From assembly GCA_025093555.1 (NCBI GenBank), contig JAIWNF010000016.1, forward strand, positions 248,001 through 312,000: a DNA stretch of 64,000 nucleotides. The letters are read 5' to 3'. The DNA comes from Circinella umbellata (lineage: Eukaryota > Mucoromycota > Mucoromycetes > Mucorales > Lichtheimiaceae). The translations under genes were made by a program, and so were the position numbers. Below, piece by piece: positions 36,102 to 48,487 of the stretch (its first letter is position 1; each line of letters starts with the position of its first letter). The notes below the pieces were generated by a model. That model saw nothing but the letters and a program-made list of their open reading frames with translations. It did not search any database and was not told the DNA's origin.

Positions 36102-39011
36102 ATGACCATTCTTTCGCAATCATTTTTATCTAATCTTAAACAATTGGACATTCAACTCGATGAGGACGCTATCGAATACATTACTGGCATGCTCAACGAT
36201 TTGGATCTTTCTGACAGTGATGTCGAAGATACAATACGAGAATCAACAGAGGAGTTTTTAAAAGACGCGAATATCTCAACAAGTAAACGAGATATGTTGT
36301 ACAAAGGTATATCGGAAGACATCAATTCTTCATCTTCTTCCAAGTCCTCGGTATCTGTTACACCAGCAATAGATAATAAACAGGATGGGCCTGTTGCATT
36401 ACCTTCTACAAAAAGGGTGATAAAAACGAAAGACGATAATGACAACAACAAAGATGATATCTCGACTACTGAAGTTACTCAACAACGAGAAGAACATAAA
36501 TCACCCCCTAGCGGCCGAACAAGACGAACCCGTGGTGGTCGTAAGAAGCAACAACAACAGGAAGATCAAGATCAACAAGACATTGAACCTAATATTGTTG
36601 CTACATCTCAGCAGTCACGATTCCATACTGAAACCTTAGAAACAAGTAGTACTGGAATCGATTTACCTGGTGTCAATATCTCAGTTAATATGAATGATTT
36701 ATTGGTCGATGCTCATCTTAAACTCAAGGAAGGGGTTCGTTATGGTCTTGTAGGACAAAATGGTACTGGCAAAACAACATTGATGAAATGTTTGGCAGAT
36801 AATATTCTTGTTGGTTTACCACAAAATATCAATATTTTACATGTTGCCCAACTTCAAGTTCTCGATGAGACAAAGACTGTATTGGATGAAGTGTTATCAG
36901 CTGATCGCAAGACTATCAATACCCTCCGTGAAGCAAAAGGTAAACAAAGAAAATCATATTTCTGTATTATTTATATAATTTTATTTATTGGGTGCTCTTT
37001 TTTATTATTATCTACTACTACTTATTAGCACTTCAAGAGGTTCTTGGTACTGATGGTCGACCAAAAGAAGCTACTGCCGAACTCAACCGTGTTGTTTACG
37101 AATTAATGCTTGCACGAAGTCAAGAAAGAGTGGATATGGCTACGAAACTTGCAATCAAACGATCGGGTGCACGAGGTCGTGACGCACGACGAGAACAAAT
37201 TCTTCGTGAAAAAGAACACGCAGAACTTGAAGCCAAGGATGCTCAAACTGCTGTAACGCCCGATGATGCCAACGCCATGGTAGCTGAAGTCTTTGAAAAA
37301 TTGGAATTGATTGATGTTGGTGCCAATGAAGCCAAGGCTAAAAAGATTTTACTGGGTGTTGGCTTCGGCAAGGATGACTTAGAATCACCTGTATCAATGT
37401 TTTCTGGCGGTTGGCGTATGAAGATAGCGCTTGCTAAATCTTTATTTATGGAACCTGATGTTCTTCTCTTGGATGAACCAAGTAAGTTAGTCACTTTTCT
37501 CCCGTTCACTCCTTGTCGCTTACAATGTTTGTAGTTAAAAAGCAACAACTAAAGATTCCGATAATGTATTTTCTTCTCTTATTTTTTTATAGCCAACCAT
37601 TTGGATCTTCCAGCAATTCTATGGCTTCAAGGATACTTGATTAATGAAACAGATGGTCAGACTATTGTTATTGTGTCTCACGATCGTTCTTTCTTGTCGA
37701 ATGTCACTGACGAAACTATTATTCTCAAGGAAAAAACATTAAAGTACCACGCCGGTAGTTATGACGATTGGGAACGCAATACTGAAGAACAACGCGTTCG
37801 TAAGCAAGCATTAATAGACGTACGTCATATATTCTATATTATAATCACTACGAACCGGTATTTATTATTATTGCTTGATTCTAACAATTTTATGTATCCT
37901 CTTTTTTTCGGTTTATATAGAATCAAGAAAAGCGTAAAAAGCAAATCATGGCTAGCATACAGCATAACCGTCAACAAGCCAAGGCTACAGGTGACGATAA
38001 ACGTCATGGTATGATTGCATCCAGACAAAAGGTAAAGTAATAGCTTGATGAGCATGCAAATATATTCAAATAAAAGGAACATAATTACTAATACGTTTGT
38101 ATAAAAACTTCTCTATTTATTAGAAATTGGAACGACTTGGTATGGAAAAGACAGAAGATGGTAAACGATTCAAGCAAAGTTACCGTGCTGGTTTCCATAG
38201 TGATATGCGTGAAAAGATCGTCATTGAAACACTTGTCAAGACCGCTGCCATCAGGATCCCTGACCCACCTCCACTTCGATATAACGGTTCCGTCTTTTCC
38301 ATGCGTAGCGCAAGCTTCAAATACCCAGACACTAAAGAAAAACTCGTCGATAATTTTTCCATGGATATTGAATTAGGATCTCGTACAGTTTTGTTAGGAT
38401 CCAATGGATCTGGTAAAACTACATTACTCAACTTGCTTGTGGGACGATTGTCACCAACGTCAGGTGAAGTGTATCGTCACCCATTACTCCGTGTCGGATA
38501 CTTTTCACAACACGTAGTGGATGAATTGGACGAAAATGACACTCCTGTGGACGCATTGATGAAAATGCAATCGACAAAGAACGAACAAGAAGTACGTCAA
38601 CATTTGGGAACGGTTGGTATGAGTGGCCCTGTAGCACTCCGACAAATCAAGTATTTGAGTGGTGGTCAAAGAAATCGTGTTGCATTGGCGATTATCTTGT
38701 TTCAAGCCCCTCATGTGTTGATTCTTGATGAAATTACCAACCATTTAGATATGGGTACAGTCGAAGCTTTAGTGGATGCCTTGTCGGTTTATCCTGGTGC
38801 TATTGTGGCAGTCAGTCACGACGTATGGTTTTTGAAACAGCTGATGGAAGAACAACATACAGATGATAATGAAGAACAAGCGCCAGATGAACAAGATTCT
38901 GCACTTAATACTGCCTATTACCTAGTTCAACGTGGTAAACGAATTACTCGTTGGGAAAAAGGAATTGATGGTTATGTTGCTAAAGTTCTCAAAACAGTTC
39001 GTCGCCGATAA
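36102..39011 (+). CDS. ABC-F family ATPase (translation-associated, GCN20/ABCF3-like)
   Basis: Soluble twin-cassette ATPase of the ABC-F group, whose members act on ribosomes; there are no membrane segments. Exons 36102-36939, 37029-37481, 37593-37819, 37921-38031, 38124-39011 give 838 residues. Residues 1-70 form a helical N-domain (IQLDEDAIEYITGML, DVEDTIRESTEEFL), followed by a disordered charged linker to about residue 180. Cassette 1 has Walker A GQNGTGKTT (near residue 218), signature FSGGW and Walker B LLLDEP joined by splicing to TNHLD. A Lys/Arg-rich linker helix precedes cassette 2 with Walker A GSNGSGKTT, signature LSGGQ and Walker B LILDEITNHLD, where Ile replaces the usual Pro. 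Both switch histidines (SHD) are present. The ATG at 36102 is preferred to the in-frame ATG at 36084; either is possible. Exact orthology among fungal ABC-F proteins is uncertain. Confidence 0.92.
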
Positions 39012-39276
39012 AAAAAAAAAGAAAACAACAGTTGTTTCACTTTATTTTTTGTTCAAAATAGAATTTTATATCATAATAAAAAAATTCTCCTCGAGCCCTT
39101 TTTTTGAGCAAAACAATTGGGAAATTGATAATTTGCCAATTAAAAAAAAAGTTTTATTGCATCATGTATTTTCTTTTCCATTGTTTATGATTTTTTTTTT
39201 TGTGGTTCTTTTCTTCTTCTTCTTTTTTTTTTACGTTACATATCATATACATATAAGATTGTATTTTATAATAATT

Positions 39277-39645
39277 ATGGATCCTGGTCAATCGCATCTA
39301 GAACGGGTAAAAAAAGTACCCAACTTAATCGATGAAGATCCATCCATTTGTACACCGGCACAACAAAAAGGATATATGGATATGCCATGGAAAGACTTTG
39401 CTGCCATGATGCAACGGAAGAGTAAAGAGCACGCTGAAATGGATTTCGAGAGTTTGTCAAGTAAAAGAAAGGACAGTGCAAATACTTCGAGGTCATCCAG
39501 TGGTACACCAGCAGTAGAAGAAGGACATGAAAATGAAGGTGCTTGGGATAGCGAAACTGGCTATCAAGATGAAAATCATGCATCACAACAATTAAAACAT
39601 CCTAATAATATGAACCAACTTTATCAAGAACAGCAGCAAAAATAG
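39277..39645 (+). CDS. Small hydrophilic protein of unknown function
   Basis: A single-exon frame of 122 residues, 265 bp downstream of the ABC-F gene on the same strand and convergent with the F-BAR gene (177 bp between stops). It is hydrophilic, with no membrane helix or signal peptide. Residues 1-60 look ordered and contain PNLIDEDPSICTPAQQKGYMDMPWKDFAAMMQRKSKEHAEM. The remainder is Ser-, Glu-, Asn- and Gln-rich and probably disordered. Codon use and composition resemble the neighbouring genes, which favours a real gene. I recognise no domain. The ATG at 39277 was chosen because the upstream in-frame extension to 38932 overlaps the ABC-F coding end and is T-run-encoded. Confidence 0.7.
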   Translation: MDPGQSHLERVKKVPNLIDEDPSICTPAQQKGYMDMPWKDFAAMMQRKSKEHAEMDFESLSSKRKDSANTSRSSSGTPAVEEGHENEGAWDSETGYQDENHASQQLKHPNNMNQLYQEQQQK

Positions 39646-39822
39646 TCATCGCAGTTATTACGTATATTGATATTATGATAATGAATAAAGAAAACAGACT
39701 TTTCTTTTTGTTCTGATCGGTTCTTTTTTCTTTTATACATGTAAATATAATGGATAGTATTATGGTACATAAAATATAAATTATTTTTGAATGGTGGTGG
39801 TAATTGAGAAAGGGGAAGGGTA

Positions 39823-42800
39823 TTATGAATACGTTTCCATAAAATTTCCTGGGACAAGCCCTCGAATATTTGCTGCAACACCTTTATCACTATGAACGAT
39901 TTGTGCATCCCACCACCCATCTCGTTTCTTTTCAATAACTGCCAATACGTCATTTTTAGAGAATGTGATTTCGGACTCAATCTATATATGGTTTAGTTCT
40001 TGTTAGTTATTAATGTTTATGCATTCGGGTTTATTTGTTTATGTGTTAAATGCTCACCTTTGCATCATAACTCCATTGTGCTTTTACTAAAAATAAAATA
40101 AACAAACATTACAAAACAAGTCAGTCCACACTATAACCCTTTTTCAATCCGCTATTAGTTTTTATTTTCTTTCGCTCTGTATTACCATATTCAAGTACCG
40201 GTGTTCCATCTTCTAATGACAATTTTGAGGCAATGGTATTAAATCGATTATCAGCCATGAAAGATGGTGCAGGAGCCGCCTCTGAAGAGCTATATGTAGG
40301 ATGATCAGGAAATGATTGGCTTTGAGGTGATGTAGGGGATGAATTGGTTGGTGATTTTTGACCATCTTTTTTCGATCCTAGTATCGCCAATGAAAATCTA
40401 GGTTTCCCACCACTGTCATCATCCGATTTTTTTTTAAGAAATGGAAAGACAGTATAGGATTTATTTTTCTTTTTCCCTTTACGAGAAATTGTTGATTGAT
40501 CATCTTGTCTTTGTTGCTGCTGTTCAAAGACATCTGCATTACGTGAGGGGATACGGGACACGGTAGCAGTACCGTTGATATTATTATTGTTATTAATAAT
40601 GGGAGAATGCGTAGGTGGTGTAACAGCAGACATTCGATTTTCATAATCGATTACAGGAGATGTAAAATCTCTTGATTTCCTTTGCTGTGATACTGTTCTT
40701 GCTAAGATTGAAGCAGATGGTGGCAATTGCGGTAATTGTGGATTGTATTGTGATTTACGTCGTTCAGGCGATGGTGGTTCATGGGGATAAGGAATTGTGG
40801 CAGGTGATCGTTGAATGGTTGCTAAGTGGTAATCATCAATGTCTATTATTATAAAACGTGTGTTGTTTACATCGAATTACTACTTTAGTTACCATGATTA
40901 TAAGAAAAAAAAAAGAAAATCAAATTGTACCTTTTGTAAGGTGTGGCTGGAATTGTGTCGCAATAAGTGGAGTGCCATTGTTCTATGGTATTTGGATCAG
41001 TATTTTATTCTTTCATTTACTTGATTTATACATAATTATCATTATCATCACTCTTACCTCATTAGCAGATTTTGTTTGTGGTGACGGTAATGAAGGAAGT
41101 GCTTTTTCTTGTAATGATTGATCGGATTTTGGTCTATTACAAATGCGCACAGGTAAATGTTAAATTCATCAGTGGGGGGTATTCACCTCCATTTCACTGA
41201 CAACCTTTAATTACTTACATTATATCTGTTTCGGTCTTATCTTCCGCTGGTCTGTTGAGAGATGATGGTGGTTCTTGATCTCGCTTAAATAAGTTAAAAA
41301 AATGAATTACATCAGATCAATAGCTTATAATAAACCCATATACTGAAAAAAAAGAACAGAAAATAAAAATAAAATAGAGTGTAAGATATCCTATTTTATT
41401 ACTTACAATGCTTTCAAGTGTATGAGTCCTTGTGGATGGTAATTTTCGTAGTTGATCATTCACAGAACGAAGTTCTTCGTCATCTTTTACTGGTATATTG
41501 ATTTCTCTAACTGTTCGTGGCGTTGTTTGAACTGATGGTTCGGGAATTTGCTCAAAATCATGATGACAAGTATATTTTGGTATTTCTTTGGTTTTTTGGT
41601 GGTACAATGAGAATTAATAAGGAAAATAACACAATAGCATCTTTAAAAGAAGTAAAAAAAAAAAGTAAAAAAAAAAAAAAAACCATACCTGGTACTGTGG
41701 AACCAGTTCCTTTATATTGAATGAACGCGTATATATCGGCGGGAATGTTTAAATTGTCTAACCCACCTCGTATACGATCACAAGACTATTTTATTATCGA
41801 TCTATTAATCCTTTTGTTTTTTGCTTTCCTTTATTAATTTTTTCTTACCTGATCATCAATTGTATATACATTGGATATCATATTTGCATATCTAAAATAT
41901 ATAATATGTAATAAGAACAACATTTACAATTAATAATAAAACAATAATAAAAATAAAGCTCTTATTGTATTAAAAAAGACTTACGCAAGTAAAGTCCCGC
42001 TTAAATAGCTTAAGCGTTTTTCTTCCAATTCTTGAAATGTATTACATGATTTTTTCCACTCTTCTACCCAATTATTTGCAACGGACTCTAGAATTCCCAC
42101 TGATAGCTTGTATTCATGATCTATAGAACCCAATTGTAGAAGTGAGTACAAAACCACATAAAACATTTATAATAAATTTAAAACACATGTTACATTACCC
42201 ACTGTTGCCGTTTTTTCCTTAATCTAGAACGCATATAAAAAAAAGAAAAAGATTTATTGTCAGTATCGTGGAAAAACCCCACTTAAAGCACACAATGGCA
42301 GTTCTCCCGTTCTGTTTTGTTTTTCTTTTGATTTAAGCGATTGCACATATTTTACTGTCAAATAAAACAAAAGACAAAAATAAACGAACACGAGTATAAG
42401 AAAGGAGTAGGAAGGGGCCAGTTAAGGGTAGAAAAAAAAGGGTATGTGGTTGAGTGGGAAGATACCTGTGTCAACTCATCTCCATGTCGATCTCCTGCGT
42501 AATTCTTCAACCTGTTACATTCAGTCATATATGCTTCATGAGACTATTTTTTTTTGTAGAACATAACATTCATGAATATCATTACTCTTTACCCAATATT
42601 ATTAGTATTTCAATTGAAGACTTACTCGTTTTACATTATCCAAATGCATATATCTCAAGTTTTGTATCTTATCAATTTCTGCCATAGTCTATATATAATA
42701 TAAAAATAAATATTGTAAGCTCTTTTTTTTTACCTTTCAATTGCCAAGAAGCGTCTCCACTATTTTCTTATAACATAGAAACAAATTCAACAGAAACACT

Positions 42801-43429
42801 CCTCCCCCCTTTTTTTTTTCTTGCTTGCCAACCCCTTATTATTATTTACCGATTTGCGCACTGTTTTTTGCTCCTTGATAAACGCAGATAATGGTGTTTC
42901 CAATAAATGATGAATCTGTTGTGCAAGATCAATATGTGCACGAGCTGCTGCTTCTGTTGCTGTTGGTATACTGTGTAATGTTTCTGCAAAGGTACTGGAT
43001 GGCTCTTCGTTTTCGGATAACCGTATTTGAGACAATTTCAACAAACGTTCTCCATAATCCTGTTCAATTTGTGCTCTATTATATTCCAAATAATAACAAT
43101 ACGTCTCAGTACATAAATATTTTCTATTCTATTCTATTCTTTTTTTTTGGTTTCTTTTGTGTATCTCTTTTCCTAAATGAACCTTTTTTCAAACATTTTT
43201 AAAATGGTTTCACATGTTCTTTTCGATTTCAATAATCGTTCGAGAATATTATTAAGAGCAGTATTATCGTTGGCCTACATTGCATATACACAAGTTTAAC
43301 AAAGAGTTGGTAACCTTATTCTCACTTTTTTTTTTCTCGATTGAAATGAAGGTCGCTTTTAATTACCCAAAAATGATCGGATATGCGTGGTGGCATAAAG
43401 TTAGGAGGTTGTAAGGTAATCGTTGCCAT
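39823..43429 (-). CDS. F-BAR and SH3 domain protein (Hof1/Imp2/Cdc15-like)
   Basis: Predicted membrane-curving scaffold of the cytokinesis or septation machinery. The first exon (43429-43367) encodes ITLQPPNFMPPRISDHFW. The second (43274-43183) encodes the F-BAR start, NNILERLLKSKRTCETILKMFEKR, and the third (from 43075) continues RAQIEQDYGERLLKLSQI. Later exons supply KTVRKS, MAEIDKIQNLRYMHLDNVKR, HEAYMTECNRLKNYAG, and the 42166-41981 exon with ANNWVEEWKKSCNTFQELEEKRLSYL, all F-BAR-typical. A long Pro/Ser/Gln-rich middle (about 41600-40130) follows. The last two exons (about 40081-40053 and 39981-39823) encode an SH3 domain: VKAQWSYDAKIESEITFSKNDVL, RDGWWDAQ, GLVPGNFMETYS. There are roughly a dozen short introns; several internal boundaries are approximate, and intron 2 uses a weak GTTCAT donor. 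Confidence 0.88.
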
Positions 43430-45224
43430 GGTTTCAAATATATATTTATATTATTATTAAATAAAAAAAAAGTGATAAAACTTGTGAAGAAAGGTTAAGA
43501 AAAAAAAAGACTGGGCTAAAAAAACACAACAATAGCCGATAAGAAGAGCGATGAGCAAAAAAGGAAAAGAAGGAAAAAAAAAGTTTAATGCAATTTTAGC
43601 CCCTTTGTATAAACTTCAGGTGGTGTTAAACCATGTGACTTGAGTGGTTAAAAAAAGAAAAAGGTCTCTTAGCCCCTCTTTCTTATCTAACGTGGACCAA
43701 AAGTATGGGTGGGTATAAAGTCGTACTTGAATATAAAAACGACAAGATGAAATAAAAGCATTCTTAGATAAATATATAAATATATATGTCAAAAATAAAT
43801 AAATAGTTTTATTATTTCTTCTTGTTCTTAATATTATTATAATCACTGATGGAACTGTAAATCAATTTAGGACACGGAACGATCTGAATGTGATTTTACT
43901 TTCCACAATCAGTCTAAAATGTATCCATCTTTTATATTCGAATAGTTTTCTTATAGTTATTGAACAATAAAACGTGAATCGTAAATTGGGTTTACTAAAA
44001 AAAAATAGCTCCCAATGAAAAAGAAACTTTATGTATTGCTCTATGAAAAAGTAAAAAACTTCGTTAGAGGAAAACAAAAAAAAATGTGTCTTTCCTTCGT
44101 ATTTAAATAAATTTCTCTTTTGGTGCTACCCTGGAGTTTCAAAGAAAAAACCGCCAAAATTAAAATAAACCAAACTTGCAGGTTTTTGAAGTATAGGACT
44201 ACTCCAGTATACAGAAGTCCCGAATGAGAAAGTAACTGCTCTCTGGGTCTGTATAAGGAGGCGGTGCGTCCCACAGCACATGAGGTGGTCAGCCAAAGTC
44301 TCTGAACAACATAATTAAACCCAGAACAAAAGTTAGTACTGTGATTTGCCTATAAACATAACATATATAATAAAAGTTATCAGTGTTCTCAGTCACCAAG
44401 ATAAGAAATATTTACTCTAAGTAGTGAGTGGCTTGAAGTAATAGAGGTGAATGACACTTTAAATCAGTATTGCACGTAAAAAACAATAATTCGTTGAACT
44501 AAAAGAGATAACAAAATTAGGAGAATAGGGCCGGATACCAACGACTTGCCTGCTCAAGTACATTAGATGAGGTGATACGTAGAAATGTAAAAACCATTAT
44601 AATACAGTTCCTGTAAAATAAAGATACGTATATATGTTACTCACCCTTTGCTTTTATCTTCATGTACAGTATGTTTCATTTTACATACACGTAGTCCAAT
44701 AGGGAGGCTAAAATTAACTGTTCTTTCCGAGGGGATTGATGTAATAGCTTTGCAGGTGTCATATGGTACATTAATTGTGCACAAAGTAGCCTCAAAAGCC
44801 TTTTTTTTTATTTCCGGGGGGGGGGAATATGTTACAGAATGTAAAAACTTTACTGGCTGAATATTTTATTGAATTTTATTATACTAAGAATAATGATAAT
44901 ACGCAGAAATAAAAATAAAAATAAAAATAAAAATAAAAATAAAGATAATTCAATTATGTTGATAGAAATGCATTTGTTAATTTTTAAATGATATAAATTT
45001 GACTTGATAGTGCAGTTTTTTTTGTCAAGTTAGTATGATATAGGTATAATATAAAGAAATTCTTATGAAAGTATGAATATGTGTATGTGTATAATTATGT
45101 AAATATGGTTCTTCTTTAAAAGGTATAGGAGGAATTGTAGTCAATTATAGAGTTGAGTGATAATAATATGTTTGATGAACGATTATAAGAAGTTAGTATT
45201 GTTAGGTTTTGATGAAGATAGTGT
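43430..45224. other. Intergenic region, F-BAR gene to family gene
   Basis: Contains the F-BAR promoter and the 3' flank of the family gene. No complete gene is seen. Notable items are a patch of relatively higher GC at about 44180-44290 (minus-strand frame ending at a stop within 80 codons), a run of nine G near 44817 and an AAAAT pentanucleotide repeat. Confidence 0.5.
44906..44944. repeat. (AAAAT)n tandem repeat
   Basis: About seven tandem AAAAT/AAATA pentanucleotide units in non-coding DNA, 280 bp beyond the stop of the family gene. Confidence 0.9.
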
Positions 45225-47429
45225 TTAAGAGGATGCTGTAGATGAAGATGAAGATGTTGCTGTTGATAATGGTACTTCATTATTTGTTTTTGTCTTTTTA
45301 TAAGATTCAACTGTGAGACATGGTGGAATGTGAACAGTATTTATTTTATTTCTACGTTGAGATTTGAATCCTGGCTGAGAAATTCCTCGTTCATTTGTTA
45401 ATTGTTCCAGAAGTCGTACTGATTTTTCAACTATCATCTATATAAAGTTAATATAATAGCGATTGTTTAACATCAAGAAATTAACATGTGAAATTCAATA
45501 AACCCTATAAACCCAATAGCTTTCTTACCTTTGCTTGTAACGTCAACTTAATAATCGGGATAATACCGGATGAAAATAATAAAACACTCTTTGGAATTTG
45601 ATATTCTTCAGTAGTGTTCATACGACAGACAATTCCTTTTGGGCAATCCAAAACACTGATACTCATCCTAAAACCTATATACAGAGATTATAAAGAATGT
45701 ATTTCAAAATCAACAATCAAATCATATATGAAATTAAACCAAGAGTCAAAAACAAATGTCTTTATAGTATTTCACTTACATGTTTGATTAAAACAGACGG
45801 TCTTGAATTTTCGTACAAAACCTTCATCATTACCAACTTTCGCAGCAGCGCGTAAAAACATATCTTTCAAAAGCTTTGGACTATGTAGTTGCGTTTCTAC
45901 AATTTCTTTCTTTCCAATTCCAGACAAATCATGCTTCCCCGCTTCCCCCAAACCATACTCAACATCTTCTTTGTACAATACAAGATCAGGACGCACACTT
46001 TTTGCCTGTTCAGATATTGGCATCAGCCCATCAACACATCGTTCATTATTTACTCGGGCCAAGGTGGCGACACATGACACATCGCTATAAACATCATATA
46101 ATATACGTTATTATGATGATATTATAAAGTGTTTGCACACATATATACATAAAATTTTTTATCAAAAGTTGGGTATCTTACCGTTTCGTATCTACAAATA
46201 TATTTCGGAACACCTTGTCCAATTGTGACCATGCTTGTAATACGAAATCTATCTCAGACCATTCATGACTATTCATCCGTTCAAGTACGTTCCACCGGTA
46301 TAATGATATGAAATGACGTAAAGTATCCACCACCCAATGTTCATTAAATTCCTTGTAAGGATCAAAACCTTCGATTGATTCAACGTATTCATGCAGGTTA
46401 TCTACAATCTCCTTTTGTTGTTGTTGCTTGGTCATTTTACCAGCTTCTTTCAATGTTCTTTCTATTATTTTGCTACACTTCACCAAGATGCTTTGAACAG
46501 ATTCAGGGATATCAGGTAATGAAGAATCATCTGAACCAGCCAGACTTTCTTTTTCGTTTTCAGTCAAATAATTATCCCATACTTTGTCGTCGACATCGAA
46601 AATAAGAGATAGTGCACAACTATGTTTTGAAAAACACAATATGATTAATATAGGTTTCAATAGTTGTACAACACCTTCTAATAATCATATCATTATATAA
46701 ACATCCATCCAGCAATACATACTGTTCAAATGAGCACTTCTTGATATGCGTCAACATTACATCTTCCAAGTATGAGATAGTGTTGTCATCTCTTTTAAAT
46801 TCCCATTTGTTTTCGTTTTTCATATTAGTAATTAGATCTGTCAATTTCTGACAATTTGCGGTAGTAAGGGAACATGAATCTGTTTTGGAACTTCGTTTTG
46901 TTCCTTTTTTTGTGGTAGTGATAGATGACCGTTCTATTATAAAAAATAAAAAAAGGTCAAAAACATATACGCAGATTCATCACAAGGTTTAAAAACTGAA
47001 ACAAAACTATACCACTTTTTTCCAATATGGATAATGCAATGACACCCCAATCAGGGCTCTTAGCTCTTACATTTATCTAATAAATATATATAGCATAAAT
47101 ATTAAGATTTCGTATACATCTTTTTCTCTCTTATACTTACAGTTTTAATATTCAGCTTTTTTACAGCATGATCGAAGTTTGTGGTCCAAAAGTCTTTAAG
47201 AGACTGACCAACAGGAGAACATTCTAGAACAAAATCATAGTTTTGTCCAACAAAATCTGATAAACAAGGTCTTTCACTTGTAGAATGAAGATATTTTATT
47301 ATTTCTATTAAAAGTAAAAAATAAAATAGTAAGCCCTTATCTGTTGCCATGGAAACATTACCATTAAGTAGACATACCTGATTCAACCCTGTCTCCATGG
47401 TTGTCATGTTTGTTATTGCTGCGCGTCAT
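45225..47429 (-). CDS. Intact member of a repeated fungal gene family; PD...ExxK-like motif, function unknown
   Basis: Eight exons (47429-47378, 47304-47141, 47076-47013, 46933-46723, 46619-46182, 46084-45780, 45674-45529, 45437-45225) join with GT-AG introns and correct phase throughout, giving 458 residues with no internal stop. Residues 1-150 are ordered with no recognised fold. The middle contains LTENEKESLAGSDDSSLPDIPESV and an aromatic helix HWVVDTLRHFISLYRW. Exon 6 carries RPDLVLY followed 14 residues after the Asp by GEAGK (P270-D271...E285-x-x-K288), then LLKDMFLRAAAKV. The PD...E spacing resembles PD-(D/E)xK nuclease folds, but the lysine is one position late, so this is inference. 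ISVLDCPKGIVCRM and an amphipathic helix precede a Ser/Thr-rich tail. I recall similar proteins as large uncharacterised families in Mucoromycota. Three broken fragments of it lie elsewhere in this window. Confidence 0.85.
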
Positions 47430-48487
47430 TTTTTAAGCGATCTGAATAAAGTCGAGTTTTAATATAAACCACGTCGTGTTGAGATGTTGATAGAAAAGAG
47501 AGGTAAAGAAAAAGTTTTAGACTGTTTGACTAAGTGAGAGAAGGGAAGTTGGAGTGAATGAGACTGGATACACGATTACTAGAGTAAAGATAAAGTTCCC
47601 TGTTGCTATGCAACAGTTGTCGGACGTTGTAATTTTAGGATTAGCGGGGGAATTAAAACAGCGGTTGTTACTACCCTGCTCTCCAAATTGTACCTTTGCG
47701 TAAATAATATTTTCTAACATATAATGACGTTACAAACAGCACTTTTGTTTTGTTCTGAGCAATTTTCCTTTTCTTACAATAGTATAATAATAATGAACTA
47801 GCTTGTTCAATTTATTAAGGCACAAGATAAATCAAAAATAAAAATATTGTGTACATTTATATAATATACAGGGCACGAAATTGTAACAGGGTTGAAATAA
47901 ATCTTATATATACAGTGACACGAAAGATGATTATAAACCAGTATATCTTTACGTAAAGAAAAAGTCAAAATTTTATATATGTTAGTAGTAAAAAACCCTA
48001 AAAGAGACACAATAACTATTGAAAAATTGATGAAGACAAAATCTGTATATTTTAAGATACGTAAACAATTTTCTAGTCATATTTGGAATCGTAACAGTAT
48101 ACATGATAGGTCAAGGCAACATATACGTAATATATTGTATGTGTGTTATTTATGATACTTATCAATCAAAAGTATTATCTCCATAGATAAAGAGGGTTTG
48201 AGTAAGAATTATTTAATTATTAATTTTTTGATAAATAAGAATAGTATCAGCTGTATACATATGTAATAATCTTATTATTATGAAGTCTTTATATCATATT
48301 ATCAAATATCAATTAGGTAGTTGTTGAAGACGGCATGATAGTAAGGCACGACCAAAGACAGAGGAGTCAAATTAAGCACAGTCATGGGGATTGGTGTCTT
48401 AAAAAGTGTTAGTTTGAAGATAAACTATACTCCGAATTTTTCCTTCTTTTCTCTTTACATTTTGCCTCCTTAGGACAGTTGGATTTT

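Noticed and set aside
44041..44274. 77-codon minus-strand ORF in a patch of higher GC
   Set aside because: Only the first 30 codons look protein-like; the rest is Phe/Lys-rich noise, and I could not identify a family or element.
45803..46127. Plus-strand ORFs opposite exon 6 of the family gene
   Set aside because: Antisense shadows; the minus-strand reading has splice sites in phase and a conserved duplicate.
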